From Proteiniphilum sp. (lineage in GTDB: Bacteria; Bacteroidota; Bacteroidia; Bacteroidales; Dysgonomonadaceae): 64,000 bases of DNA. The position numbers were made by a program, and so were the translations under genes. How positions within the stretch are numbered: position 1 is the stretch's first letter; every line of letters starts with the position of its first letter. Of the stretch, positions 37,921 through 46,593 are shown piece after piece. The stretch is taken from positions 1 through 64,000 of the forward strand of contig JADMKJ010000176.1 in assembly GCA_015478855.1 (NCBI GenBank). The letters run 5' to 3'. Under the pieces are notes generated by a model. That model worked only from the letters and a program-made list of their open reading frames with translations, did no database searches and had not been told where the DNA came from.

Positions 37921-39122
37921 TTTCTAAAAACACCGCTGAAATCGAGAATCACCTTGTCATCTCTGCGGGGTAAACTTTTGAACTCATTGTGAGAAACAAG
38001 AAATGCTATAATATCCGCATTTTCATATGCTTCAGCGTAAGGTGTTAATTTAAATACTTTATGTTGCCGGATATTGGGTTCCACAATCAGAAAATCGGCA
38101 TCGTGCTTTCGCTGCATCACCTTGGTGGTGATATATTTAGCAGGTGATTCCCTCAGGTCGTCAATATTGGGCTTAAATGCCAGACCCATCATCGCGACTA
38201 CCGGCTTACGGTTGTTGGCAAGCTCAAACTCCAGCATAGCCTTTTCAATCTTCTCGGCACACCAGAAAGCTTTATAGTTATTGATCTCGCGTGCTTTACC
38301 AATGATTTGTGATTCCATGGGAAACGCTGAAGTGATGAAGTATGGATCCACAGCTATGCAATGTCCCCCCACACCACTTCCCGGTTGCAGGATATTTACT
38401 CTGGGATGTCTGTTAGCCAGCTCGATCAACTCCCAGATGTTGATACCCGATTTATCGCAGATGATGGAGAGCTCATTGGCGAATGCGATCTGCACATCAC
38501 GTGAAGCATTCTCGGTCAGTTTGCACATCTCAGCCGTGCGTGCATTGGTGGTATAGAGCTCACCTTTCACGAACTGTTTGTAAAAAAGCTTTGCCTTCTC
38601 GGTAGAAACTTCGTTGATTCCGCCAATCACCCGGTCGTTATTCTCCAGTTCGTATATTACGTTACCGGGTAAAACACGTTCAGGACAGTAGGCTATATTG
38701 ATTTGATCTTTTAAATCGGGTCGTTCTGTTAAAATGAGTTGCTCCATTTTCTCGGTTGTCCCAACCGGTGATGTAGACTCAATAATAAACAGGTCACCCT
38801 CTTTTAAGTAGGGTATCACTGTGCGTGTAGCTGCCTCCACATACGAGATGTCGGGCATGTGATCACCTTTGAAAGGAGTGGGGACAACAATCAGATACAC
38901 ATCACTAATCTCAGGGTGTGGCGATGCTTTTAATTGTCCGCCGGTGACCACTTTGTTACACAAATCCTGTAACCCCGGTTCGGAAATATGAATCCTACCT
39001 TCATTGACTGTTTTTATCACCTCCGGGTTGATGTCCACACCTATAACCTGTATATCATTAACTGCAGCAATTATTGCGGTAGGCAGTCCAATGTACCCAA
39101 GCCCCATAAAACACGCTTTCAT
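37917..39122 (-). CDS. wecC: UDP-N-acetyl-D-mannosamine dehydrogenase (WecC)
   Basis: This 401-residue NAD enzyme oxidises UDP-ManNAc to UDP-ManNAcA. It has MGLGYIGLPTA at the start, VPTPFKGDH, ESTSPVGTTEK, the catalytic-cysteine segment GSGVGGHCIAVDPYF near residue 250 and GLAFKPNIDDLRESPA. It is first in a wecC-wecB pair and supplies an acidic sugar for cell-surface polysaccharide. Confidence 0.95.
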   Translation of the reverse strand: MKACFMGLGYIGLPTAIIAAVNDIQVIGVDINPEVIKTVNEGRIHISEPGLQDLCNKVVTGGQLKASPHPEISDVYLIVVPTPFKGDHMPDISYVEAATRTVIPYLKEGDLFIIESTSPVGTTEKMEQLILTERPDLKDQINIAYCPERVLPGNVIYELENNDRVIGGINEVSTEKAKLFYKQFVKGELYTTNARTAEMCKLTENASRDVQIAFANELSIICDKSGINIWELIELANRHPRVNILQPGSGVGGHCIAVDPYFITSAFPMESQIIGKAREINNYKAFWCAEKIEKAMLEFELANNRKPVVAMMGLAFKPNIDDLRESPAKYITTKVMQRKHDADFLIVEPNIRQHKVFKLTPYAEAYENADIIAFLVSHNEFKSLPRRDDKVILDFSGVFRK

Positions 39123-39153
39123 ACAGCTTCTTTTTATTATTGTAATTGGCTAA

Positions 39154-39161
39154 CAAATGTA
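39154..39161 (-). promoter_or_regulatory. -7 promoter element for wecC-wecB
   Basis: TACATTTG on the minus strand matches TAnnTTTG, 32 nt before the ATG at 39122. Confidence 0.5.
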
Positions 39162-39320
39162 CAATAATAATATGATCGCTCATCTTTTTAACAATGAAAT
39201 TAGTTAAAAATGAACGTAAACCTCAATTAAAACATCATTTGCATGTGTATCACATTGTGGTATTCAATCGACTAGCGCCTTAATCCGATATTGTGTCCGA
39301 TGGAGATGCATGTGGTTGGG

Positions 39321-39452
39321 CATAGTCCAAATAAATTTGTCCTCTGCTTACATTGCTTAACGAAAATGTTCACAAGCGTTAGACATTTTCTCGCAATAGC
39401 ATAGTCCATATAAATTTGTCCTCTGCTTACATTGCTTAACGAAAATGTTCAC
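39321..39452 (+). repeat. 53-bp direct repeat upstream of glyA
   Basis: Copies at 39321-39373 and 39400-39452 differ at one base (position 10, A versus T). The spacing is 79 bp. The second copy carries the glyA -33 element and ends one base before the -7 box. Between them, GAAAATGT (39362-39369) and ACATTTTC (39383-39390) can form an 8-bp stem. Confidence 0.95.
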
Positions 39453-39460
39453 TAACTTTG
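39432..39460 (+). promoter_or_regulatory. Promoter for glyA
   Basis: TTG (39432-39434) and TAACTTTG (39453-39460) are 18 nt apart. The element overlaps an in-frame ATG at 39445, which rules that ATG out as the glyA start. Confidence 0.7.
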
Positions 39461-39489
39461 CACAATTTATTACGAATAAATTATTGGAA

Positions 39490-40770
39490 ATGCAACAAGA
39501 CAGACAACTCTTTGAGATAATCGAAAAGGAGAGCGAACGGCAACTGAAAGGTATAGAGCTGATTGCCTCTGAGAACTTCGTGAGTGAGCAGGTGATGCAG
39601 GCTATGGGATCTGTATTGACCAACAAATATGCTGAAGGCTATCCCGGCAGACGCTATTATGGTGGATGTGAAGTAGTTGACCTCAGCGAGCAGCTGGCAA
39701 TTGACCGGTTGAAAGAGCTCTTTGGAGCCGAATGGGCCAATGTGCAACCCCACTCAGGTGCGCAAGCCAATGCTGCCGTGTTCCTGGCCTGTATGAAAGC
39801 CGGTGATGCATTTCTCGGTCTCAACCTTTCACACGGAGGGCATCTCTCTCACGGCTCACCTGTCAATTTTTCCGGGCTGATGTTCCGACCCATTGCCTAC
39901 AACGTACGTGAAGAAGATCAAAGGGTCGATTACGGTCAGCTGGAGATGCTGGCGCGTACAGAACGTCCGAAGATGATCATTGCCGGCGCCTCGGCTTACA
40001 CTCGCGACTGGGATTATGCCCGTATTCGCAGCGTAGCCGATGAGATTGGAGCCATCTTTATGGTCGACATGGCACACCCGGCGGGATTGATCGCTGCAGG
40101 ACTGCTGGAGAACCCTCTCAGCCATGCACATATCGTCACTTCCACAACACATAAGACTCTCCGTGGTCCCCGTGGTGGTGTGATACTGATGGGCAGGGAC
40201 TTTGAGAACCCATGGGGTATCACCACACCGAAAGGAGAGGTGAAGATGATGTCCGCACTGCTGGACTCTGCAGTCTTCCCCGGCATGCAGGGTGGTCCGC
40301 TGGAACACGTGATCGCATCCAAGGCTGTTTCGTTCTACGAAGCTTTGCAACCTGAATACAAGAGCTATCAGATCCAGGTGAAGAAAAATGCAACCGTCAT
40401 GGCGCAGGCGTTTATTGATAAGGGATATAACGTTGTATCGGGTGGAACCGATAACCACTGTATCCTTGTGGATCTGCGTACGAAATTCCCCGATCTTACC
40501 GGCAAGGTGGCAGAGAAAGTGCTCGTGGCGGCTGATATTACCACCAACAAGAATATGGTCCCTTTTGACAGCCGGTCACCTTTCCAGACCTCCGGCCTTC
40601 GCTTTGGCACTCCCGCCATCACTACCAGAGGAGCGAAAGAACCACTGATGACAGAGATCGTGGAGATGATCGATGTCGTTCTCTCGAACGTGGAAGATGG
40701 AAAAACGATTGCATCGGTACGTGAGAAGGTGAACGCATCAATGAAACAATACCCCCTGTTTGCATGGTAA
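39490..40770 (+). CDS. glyA: Serine hydroxymethyltransferase (GlyA)
   Basis: This 426-residue PLP enzyme interconverts serine and glycine with tetrahydrofolate. Landmarks are [40 protein letters not shown] and the PLP lysine Lys222 in [13 protein letters not shown]. The start is ATG 39490; an upstream in-frame ATG at 39445 lies in the promoter spacer. It is monocistronic, with a terminator at 40822-40852. Confidence 0.97.
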   Translation: MQQDRQLFEIIEKESERQLKGIELIASENFVSEQVMQAMGSVLTNKYAEGYPGRRYYGGCEVVDLSEQLAIDRLKELFGAEWANVQPHSGAQANAAVFLACMKAGDAFLGLNLSHGGHLSHGSPVNFSGLMFRPIAYNVREEDQRVDYGQLEMLARTERPKMIIAGASAYTRDWDYARIRSVADEIGAIFMVDMAHPAGLIAAGLLENPLSHAHIVTSTTHKTLRGPRGGVILMGRDFENPWGITTPKGEVKMMSALLDSAVFPGMQGGPLEHVIASKAVSFYEALQPEYKSYQIQVKKNATVMAQAFIDKGYNVVSGGTDNHCILVDLRTKFPDLTGKVAEKVLVAADITTNKNMVPFDSRSPFQTSGLRFGTPAITTRGAKEPLMTEIVEMIDVVLSNVEDGKTIASVREKVNASMKQYPLFAW

Positions 40771-40821
40771 GATTGTACTGCAGTTACTTTATCATGTGAA
40801 TTGAGAGAATCAATAAAGTGT

Positions 40822-40852
40822 TGGGGAATGGTTGAACTGTTCCCCATTTTTT
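40822..40852 (+). terminator. Intrinsic terminator of glyA
   Basis: TGGGGAA (40822-40828) and TTCCCCA (40840-40846) form a 7-bp stem with an 11-nt loop, followed by TTTTTTAT. Its loop contains the -33 element of the recG promoter. Confidence 0.75.
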
Positions 40853-40861
40853 ATAAATTTG
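40832..40861 (+). promoter_or_regulatory. Promoter for recG
   Basis: TTG (40832-40834) and TAAATTTG (40854-40861) are 19 nt apart. It gives a leader of about 30 nt to ATG 40895. Confidence 0.65.
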
Positions 40862-40894
40862 CACGAGAGGCGACAGCTAAATCACCTTATCCGA

Positions 40895-42988
40895 ATGAAT
40901 ATTCTTCAAACCGAAATACAATTTGTTCCCGGCGTAGGACCTAAAAGAGCCGAGATCCTGAATAAGGAGCTTGATATCTTTACACTGGGTGATTTGTTAC
41001 GTTGGTACCCCTACCGCTATATCGACAGAACGCGGGTTTATTATGTGCACGAGATCGACAACTCGATGGCATACATCCAGCTGAAAGGAAAGATTACCGC
41101 CTTCGAGACCTTTGGTGAAGGCAGGAGACGAAGGCTCGTAGCTCACTTTACCGACGGTACAGGCATCATTGACCTTATCTGGTTTCAGGGTGTTCGCTTT
41201 ATTGAAAACAAGTACAAGCTGAATCAGGAGTATATCGTCTTCGGAAAACCCACTCTCTTCAACGGTAAGTGGAACATTGCCCATCCGGAAATCGATCCCT
41301 ATATGGATGAATCCGATCGCCCTGAGGGGCTGATGGCTATGTACAACACCACCGAGAAGATGAAAAACCACTTCCTCAACTCAAAAGCGATGCAGAAGAT
41401 CATCGGGAATGCTTTCGGGTTGATCAGGGAGCGACTACCCGAGACACTCTCAGTCGATGTGATCGAACAGGCCGGGCTCATCCCATTTCACGATGCAGTG
41501 GAGAATATCCATTTTCCGAAAGCACCTCCTCTGCTGCGTGATGCAGAGTTCCGTCTCAAGTTTGAAGAGCTTTTCTTTATCCAGCTGAATATTGTCCGAT
41601 ATGCTTCCGACAGGAATGCAAAGCTGAACGGTTTCATCTTCAGGAAGGTGGGTGAGAACCTGCATACATTTTATAAAAAACATCTTCCTTTTGAGCTGAC
41701 CAATGCACAAAAGAAGGTGATCAGGGAGATAAGAAAGGATACAGCTTCAGGGAAACAGATGAACCGCCTGCTGCAGGGTGATGTGGGCAGCGGCAAGACC
41801 CTTGTGGCGATCATGTGCATGCTGATAGCACTGGACAATGGATTTCAGTCCTGCCTGATGGCACCCACCGAGATCCTGGCAACACAACACTTTGAGACGT
41901 TTACTCAGATGTTGTCAGGTATGAGTGTACGGGTGGCGCTGCTGACCGGTTCCACTAAGAAGAAAGAGAGAGAGCTGATCCATGCGGCCCTGCTCATGGG
42001 AGAGATTGATATATTGATTGGTACACATGCCCTTCTTGAAGATGTGGTGCGGTTCCGCAATCTCGGTTTCGTGGTGATTGATGAACAGCACCGCTTTGGT
42101 GTGGTACAGCGGGCCAGGTTGTGGGAGAAGAACAATCAGCCTCCACATATGCTTGTGATGACAGCCACTCCGATACCACGTACCCTGGCCATGACCGTGT
42201 ACGGCGACCTGAATGTCTCGGTGATCGATGAACTACCGCCGGGACGTAAGCCGGTGCAGACAGTGCATCGTTACGACAAGAAACGGGGTGCCCTCTATCA
42301 GTTTCTTCGTGAACAGATAAAACAGGGGCGGCAGATCTATATTGTTTACCCATTGATCGAGGAGAGTGAAACGCTCGATCTGAAGAATCTGGAGGAGGGG
42401 TATGTGCATATAAAGGAGGCTTTCCCTGAATACACCGTCTGCAAGATGCACGGCCGGATGAAACCGGCCGAGAAGGAGGAGGTGATGCGGCAGTTTGTGG
42501 CGAACGAAGCGCAGATCATGGTCTCCACCACCGTGATTGAGGTAGGCGTGAACGTCCCAAATGCAAGTGTGATGGTGATTGAGAGTGCCCAGCGGTTTGG
42601 TCTCTCACAGCTACATCAGCTACGTGGCAGGGTAGGGCGGGGGGCAGATCAATCCTTCTGCGTGCTGATCACACCCTACGAGCTCTCTTCGGATACCCGT
42701 AAGCGTATTGAGATCATGACAGAGAGTAATGATGGTTTCGTGATTGCCGAGGCGGACCTGAAACTGCGTGGCCCAGGCGACCTGGAGGGTACACAGCAGA
42801 GCGGCATCCCCTTTAACCTCCACATTGCCGATCTGGTACGGGATAACGCCATCCTCTTTCGTGCACGTGAGATTGCAGAGGAGTTGATCGAAAAGGATCC
42901 AAAGCTGGAGCAGCCCGGACACATGGTGCTCAGGCAGCAGTTGAGCCGTTTAAGCGGCAACCGCTACGATTGGGGAAGGATTAGTTGA
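40895..42988 (+). CDS. recG: ATP-dependent DNA helicase RecG
   Basis: This 697-residue helicase remodels stalled forks and branched DNA. The N-terminal wedge/OB region begins TEIQFVPGVGPKRAEIL. Walker A GDVGSGKT lies near residue 295, DEQH near 397, then TATPIPRTLAM and the C-terminal helicase motifs HQLRGRVGRG and LRGPGDLEGTQQSG. I start at ATG 40895, since the longer frame from TTG 40832 begins inside the promoter. Confidence 0.97.
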   Translation: MNILQTEIQFVPGVGPKRAEILNKELDIFTLGDLLRWYPYRYIDRTRVYYVHEIDNSMAYIQLKGKITAFETFGEGRRRRLVAHFTDGTGIIDLIWFQGVRFIENKYKLNQEYIVFGKPTLFNGKWNIAHPEIDPYMDESDRPEGLMAMYNTTEKMKNHFLNSKAMQKIIGNAFGLIRERLPETLSVDVIEQAGLIPFHDAVENIHFPKAPPLLRDAEFRLKFEELFFIQLNIVRYASDRNAKLNGFIFRKVGENLHTFYKKHLPFELTNAQKKVIREIRKDTASGKQMNRLLQGDVGSGKTLVAIMCMLIALDNGFQSCLMAPTEILATQHFETFTQMLSGMSVRVALLTGSTKKKERELIHAALLMGEIDILIGTHALLEDVVRFRNLGFVVIDEQHRFGVVQRARLWEKNNQPPHMLVMTATPIPRTLAMTVYGDLNVSVIDELPPGRKPVQTVHRYDKKRGALYQFLREQIKQGRQIYIVYPLIEESETLDLKNLEEGYVHIKEAFPEYTVCKMHGRMKPAEKEEVMRQFVANEAQIMVSTTVIEVGVNVPNASVMVIESAQRFGLSQLHQLRGRVGRGADQSFCVLITPYELSSDTRKRIEIMTESNDGFVIAEADLKLRGPGDLEGTQQSGIPFNLHIADLVRDNAILFRAREIAEELIEKDPKLEQPGHMVLRQQLSRLSGNRYDWGRIS

Positions 42989-43128
42989 TGGGTTGATTCA
43001 ACCCCATGATGATTTGCTTATTGAACGATTAAACGATTTACTGATTATTAAAGCATCATATTCTCTGATCATCTGTTCGTCTGACTGTCGCATCGACAAA
43101 TCGTCATATCATCGCATCATCAAATCAG
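42989..43128. repeat. Convergent octamer-like arrays between recG and the Gfo/Idh gene
   Basis: From 43089 to 43128 five CRAATCAT-like octamers (CGCATCGA, CAAATCGT, CATATCAT, CGCATCAT, CAAATCAG) run into the TTA that is the stop of the minus-strand gene, as at 1-120. On the recG side (about 43006-43045) degenerate octamers of the opposite sense appear (ATGATTTG, ACGATTAA, ACGATTTA, CTGATTAT). Each gene is thus followed by ATGATTYG-like units on its own strand. GGGTTG/CAACCC (42990-43004) is a short hairpin. Confidence 0.75.
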
Positions 43129-44796
43129 TTAACCTCTTGTGATCTCTTCCTTCTCAGCATCCCAGTACATCGTGCGACCTTCCAGATAGGCTCTCGTGCC
43201 CATATGTGCAGTGATGGCTTCCTGAAATCCCTCATCAATACCGCAGGAGGGTTGCCTGCCTGTACGTATACACTCAAGCCATTCACGCAGATGAAGGTAG
43301 GTGGTGTTGTACCGTTTTCCGTCTACATATGAATACAACAGACCTCTTTCAGCAAAATAAAGCTCTGTGGCTGAGGTGACAGCATCAATACTTTTTCCGG
43401 GCATATAGTGGTAGAAAGGTTCCCCTGGTTTAATGGTGCCATTCTCTATTTTCTCCCTGTACTGTTCCGAACGTGGGTCGATGGTCACTGTAAGGGTGTT
43501 ACCCACCTCCATCGTGGCATCGTGTCCCATGATCTTCCTGCTTCTGCTGAACTGATTCCCCAGGGTGGCTGAATAGAGCATGGTAAAGCCTTTATCGGAA
43601 TACTCAAAGGCTGTTTGCAGCACATCGGGGACGGTACGTCCATCTTTGAAGAAGTAGACGCCACCGGAAGAGGTGGCCGAGGAGGGAATGCCCAGGCCGA
43701 GGATCTGATTCATGGCATCATACTCATGTGTCAGCAGATCACCGCTTAATCCGGTACTGTAATCCCACCAGCAACGCCAGCGGAAGAACCGTTCCAGGCT
43801 GAATTTATCACGTGGTTCCGGTCCTACGTATTGTGCCACTCCTGCAGATGTCATATAATCCATATACTCCCTTATTCTGTCGGGATCACCTTCGAACTGA
43901 TTCCAGTCGATACTGCTGGGACTGGCATCAGGATGGATGGGGTAGACCCACGCTCCGTTGGGGTCGTTTCTGTTGGTGCCTGTCTCTATCAGTGTGATGG
44001 GTCCCAACAGCCCTTTTTCAACTATCTCACGTGCTCTGCCATACGCTTCCACCTGCCTGTTCTGATGCCCCAGCTGAAAGACCACTCCACTCTGTTTCAC
44101 CGCTTCACGCAGTGCATAAGTCTCTGGCACAGTCCACGACATCGGCTTCTCAAGATAGACATGTTTACCAGCCTTAACTGCATCCATAGCCATCTGACCA
44201 TGCCAGTGATCGGGGGAGGCTATCACCACTGCATCCACATCTTCTGCGGCAAGTAGATCCCTGTAGTTGAGGTATCTTTTGGGTTGTGGCCCATAGTTAC
44301 CATTCAATGCCTCACGGTGAATATTGGCAGCTGCAGCTATGGCTTCTTCTGCATGCACATCAAAAATGTCGCATACACCTGTAATGACCACCTGTAGGTC
44401 TTCCTGCTCCCGGAAATCTTTCAGCCGGTTGTTCCCGGGAGTATTCTTCTGTGCCTCTTTTAGGCCCTGAACGTATTGAGGTGTGCCAAAACCGAGAGCA
44501 ATCATCAGTTGCTTGCCACGAATGCCTGAACCTATGATGCCCAGACGGATGGTTTTTCCGTCGATGGGCAGGGGTGTGATGACTGCATTGTCGGTTTTAA
44601 AATGAAACATGTTGGCCGAGGTGAGGTTACTCATCTCTTTTTTTCTTTTCCTGTAAACACCATAAGCCATGGCCCCCAGTACAGGGACAGTAGCCATGGC
44701 CTTTATGGCATCACGCCTGCCCTGAGATACCTGTTTGTGATTCTCTCTGTCCTGATTGTTTTTTTCTTCGTTCAGGTTACTGTCATTATCGTTCAT
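43129..44796 (-). CDS. Gfo/Idh/MocA-family oxidoreductase with twin-arginine-type signal
   Basis: This 555-residue protein has an N-terminal twin-arginine segment (QGRRDAIKAM, Arg27-Arg28), then a hydrophobic stretch (about residues 31-46) followed by RKRKK. This looks like a membrane anchor or Tat signal. The NAD(P) site is GIIGSGIRGKQLM near residue 77, and the family motif EKPMSW follows. It probably oxidises or rearranges a sugar; the substrate is unknown. The ATG at 44796 overlaps the DoxX stop (ATGA); a GTG at 44862 would lie within that gene. Confidence 0.88.
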   Translation of the reverse strand: MNDNDSNLNEEKNNQDRENHKQVSQGRRDAIKAMATVPVLGAMAYGVYRKRKKEMSNLTSANMFHFKTDNAVITPLPIDGKTIRLGIIGSGIRGKQLMIALGFGTPQYVQGLKEAQKNTPGNNRLKDFREQEDLQVVITGVCDIFDVHAEEAIAAAANIHREALNGNYGPQPKRYLNYRDLLAAEDVDAVVIASPDHWHGQMAMDAVKAGKHVYLEKPMSWTVPETYALREAVKQSGVVFQLGHQNRQVEAYGRAREIVEKGLLGPITLIETGTNRNDPNGAWVYPIHPDASPSSIDWNQFEGDPDRIREYMDYMTSAGVAQYVGPEPRDKFSLERFFRWRCWWDYSTGLSGDLLTHEYDAMNQILGLGIPSSATSSGGVYFFKDGRTVPDVLQTAFEYSDKGFTMLYSATLGNQFSRSRKIMGHDATMEVGNTLTVTIDPRSEQYREKIENGTIKPGEPFYHYMPGKSIDAVTSATELYFAERGLLYSYVDGKRYNTTYLHLREWLECIRTGRQPSCGIDEGFQEAITAHMGTRAYLEGRTMYWDAEKEEITRG

Positions 44797-45287
44797 TTCG
44801 ATTTTCTTTTTTGATGAATGATTCTGTCCATTCCTATTCTTGCTGCCGTGGGGAAGCAGCACAACACTATCGTGGCTGCCAGCATGATAAGATTTTTATC
44901 AACCCACAGGTATGATCCCTCGGGACGCAGTATATATTCTACGTTCAGCAGCGGGGGATGAGACAGGTAGTAAAGTGTCAGCAGTAATGCAGCGCCAATA
45001 TAGCCTGCTTTTTCAAACAGCCCGAGTATAAGTAACAGACCAATAATTGTAAGACCCCAGATATTGATAAAATCGGCGGCAGCCATCAAGTCAGGGTTCT
45101 CGGCAATCTTTCTGAAGAGAGGAGCAAAGAGACCCCGGGAATCCATTAAATAGCCGTAAGCTGTCCACTTGGGAGAAAAGACCTTTGCCAAGCCCTCATA
45201 CAGAAAATACCAGCCGATTAAAACCCTTAATGTTACAAGCCAGAACAGCTGTTTATCAGAGTAATTGTAGTTTGCTTTGTGTTTCAT
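44793..45287 (-). CDS. DoxX-family membrane protein
   Basis: This 164-residue protein has four hydrophobic helices (about residues 15-33, 72-88, 93-110 and 130-145). The DoxX pattern VLIGWYFLYEGLAKVF lies near the N-terminus. DoxX proteins are quinone-linked or of unknown redox role. It is the first gene of a two-gene operon with the Gfo/Idh oxidoreductase (4-nt overlap), which suggests a shared redox function. Confidence 0.85.
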   Translation of the reverse strand: MKHKANYNYSDKQLFWLVTLRVLIGWYFLYEGLAKVFSPKWTAYGYLMDSRGLFAPLFRKIAENPDLMAAADFINIWGLTIIGLLLILGLFEKAGYIGAALLLTLYYLSHPPLLNVEYILRPEGSYLWVDKNLIMLAATIVLCCFPTAARIGMDRIIHQKRKSK

Positions 45288-45408
45288 ACGATAATTATTT
45301 TACTCATTATGATGCGTACAGCTTCCATCTGCTTGTGTGTTAAAGCATCCATCCTTGTTTCATGAAATATATTCTCTTTGAAAAGACACATTGATTTTTT
45401 TACTGTGA

Positions 45409-45416
45409 CAAAGATA
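45409..45416 (-). promoter_or_regulatory. -7 promoter element for the DoxX-Gfo/Idh operon
   Basis: TATCTTTG on the minus strand matches TAnnTTTG, giving a leader of about 115 nt. It lies directly after a terminator that insulates it from the upstream fragment. Confidence 0.55.
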
Positions 45417-45425
45417 TAAAATAAT

Positions 45426-45452
45426 TAAAAAACCCCGCCAAACAGGCGGGGT
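45426..45452 (-). terminator. Intrinsic terminator of the truncated small membrane gene
   Basis: On the minus strand ACCCCGCC-TGTTT-GGCGGGGT is followed by TTTTTT. The 8-bp GC-rich stem and T-run fit a terminator for transcripts coming from 45554-45739. Confidence 0.85.
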
Positions 45453-45553
45453 CAGGTAGGGTAATATAAGAAATCTTACTAGTTATTTAACATTATAAAG
45501 CATAAGCTCTTTATTATTTAAAACAAATGATATGCATGATGCTTATTATATGA

Positions 45554-45739
45554 TCAGGTATCTTTTACCGTTCGCACCAGGCTTATACCTGAAACAAAAA
45601 ATATGATGCCCAGAACGGCGTAGATAATTACTCCCTTAATCGCTTGTGTCCCACCCGATACACCGGCAAACAGTACAGCAGCATAAATTAAGCCACCAAT
45701 ACCAAGCAGGGTTAACAGTAACCGAACAATCCATCTGAA
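45554..45739 (-). pseudogene. 5'-truncated two-helix small membrane protein
   Basis: The minus strand encodes 59 residues beginning WIVRLLLTLLGIGG, with two clear hydrophobic helices, a GGTQAIKG turn and a SLVRTVKDT end, stopping at 45554-45556. The frame runs upstream only through TTC AGA to a TGA (45740-45742) and has no ATG, GTG or TTG. A handful of N-terminal codons and the promoter are missing, although a terminator remains downstream. It abuts a plus-strand gene that is also missing its 5' end. A rare ATT start cannot be excluded. I do not recognise the family. Confidence 0.65.
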
Positions 45740-46483
45740 TCACCTGGTGGTGTGAAATTCCTGCCATTACTACGTGCCGGCGATCGACGTGTTGAGATTG
45801 TGAGCAAAACCGTTGATCTGATGACTCCGCTGCAGATTATCGCGGTGCAGGAAAATCCGATGGATAGCCGCGTATTGTTCACTACTACATCAGAGAAAAA
45901 TCAACCTCTCAAATCCTGGAATGTGAAGCTGACCGATGAAAATGGGACAACACAAAATTACGGTCCTTATACCGGTGTGCAGGAAAGTGTGCCGGGTAAC
46001 ATGATTCTTGGCAATAGCAACAGTGGTAAGTACAAGGTTGTGATGATCGGACAGACCAGCGATGGTGTTGAAGTGAAGAGAGAAACGACACTCAATCTGG
46101 ATCGCAGTGCTGAGCTGACAGAAGAAGAAGCGTTGCGTTACAGCATCCTGTTCGATTTCGATAAGTCTAACACTGTTGCTACTTACGAGAAGTTTCTGAC
46201 AGATGTTGTCGCTCCCCGCATTGATGACAATAGTAAAGTCGTCATTCATGGCCACACTGATATTATCGGAAGTGAAGCATATAACATGCAATTGTCGGAA
46301 AAGAGAGCAAGTGAGACTGAACGCATTTTGTCGAATGCCGTAAAGAGATCGGGTAAGAATAGCGTAAAATTCGAAACAGATGCTTTTGGAATGGATACAG
46401 GCAGGGCACCTTTCGACAATAAACTACCTGAGGAACGGTTCTATAACCGTACCGTTGTGATTGATATTGAAAAGGCGAAATAG
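45722..46483 (+). pseudogene. 5'-truncated OmpA C-domain protein
   Basis: The frame is open from 45722 to the stop at 46481-46483. Its first possible start is GTG 45752, giving 243 residues. The C-terminal part is an OmpA-like peptidoglycan-binding domain (LFDFDKSNTVATYEKFL, VVIHGHTDIIGSEAYN, LSEKRASETERIL). The N-terminal part is beta-rich but has no signal peptide, promoter or ATG, and the reading continues upstream of the GTG (PSESPGG), so a larger exported protein has probably lost its front. A terminator follows at 46505-46548. Confidence 0.7.
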
Positions 46484-46504
46484 TTAAGGGTTATCAAAAT
46501 GAAC

Positions 46505-46548
46505 AGTGATCCTCATGAAGATAGATTTTCATGGGGATCACTTTTTGT
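46505..46548 (+). terminator. Intrinsic terminator after the OmpA-domain gene
   Basis: GTGATCCTCATGAA (46506-46519) pairs with TTCATGGGGATCAC (46528-46541) with one G-T pair, then CTTTTTGTTT. Confidence 0.8.
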
Positions 46549-46593
46549 TTCCATCTGTAACTGGGTGTAAACCATGAAGATAGTTAAGTGGGT

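Larger units (their letters stand above)
39123..39489. other. 367-bp divergent region between wecC and glyA
   Basis: It holds the wecC -7 element (39154-39161), a 53-bp direct repeat (39321-39373 and 39400-39452) and the glyA promoter. The stretch 39162-39320 shows nothing I can name. Confidence 0.7.
45288..45553. other. Intergenic region upstream of the DoxX operon
   Basis: It contains the operon -7 element at 45409-45416, a minus-strand terminator at 45426-45452 and otherwise AT-rich sequence without a credible gene. Confidence 0.6.

Noticed and set aside
39321-39452. CRISPR-like direct repeats upstream of glyA
   Set aside because: Only two 53-bp copies with a 26-bp spacer, no cas genes, and the copies include promoter sequence. 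A promoter duplication explains them better.
39445-39489. N-terminal extension of glyA from ATG 39445
   Set aside because: That ATG lies between the -33 and -7 elements of the glyA promoter, and the added residues do not resemble SHMT.
40832-40894. N-terminal extension of recG from TTG 40832
   Set aside because: The TTG is the -33 promoter element and lies in the glyA terminator loop.
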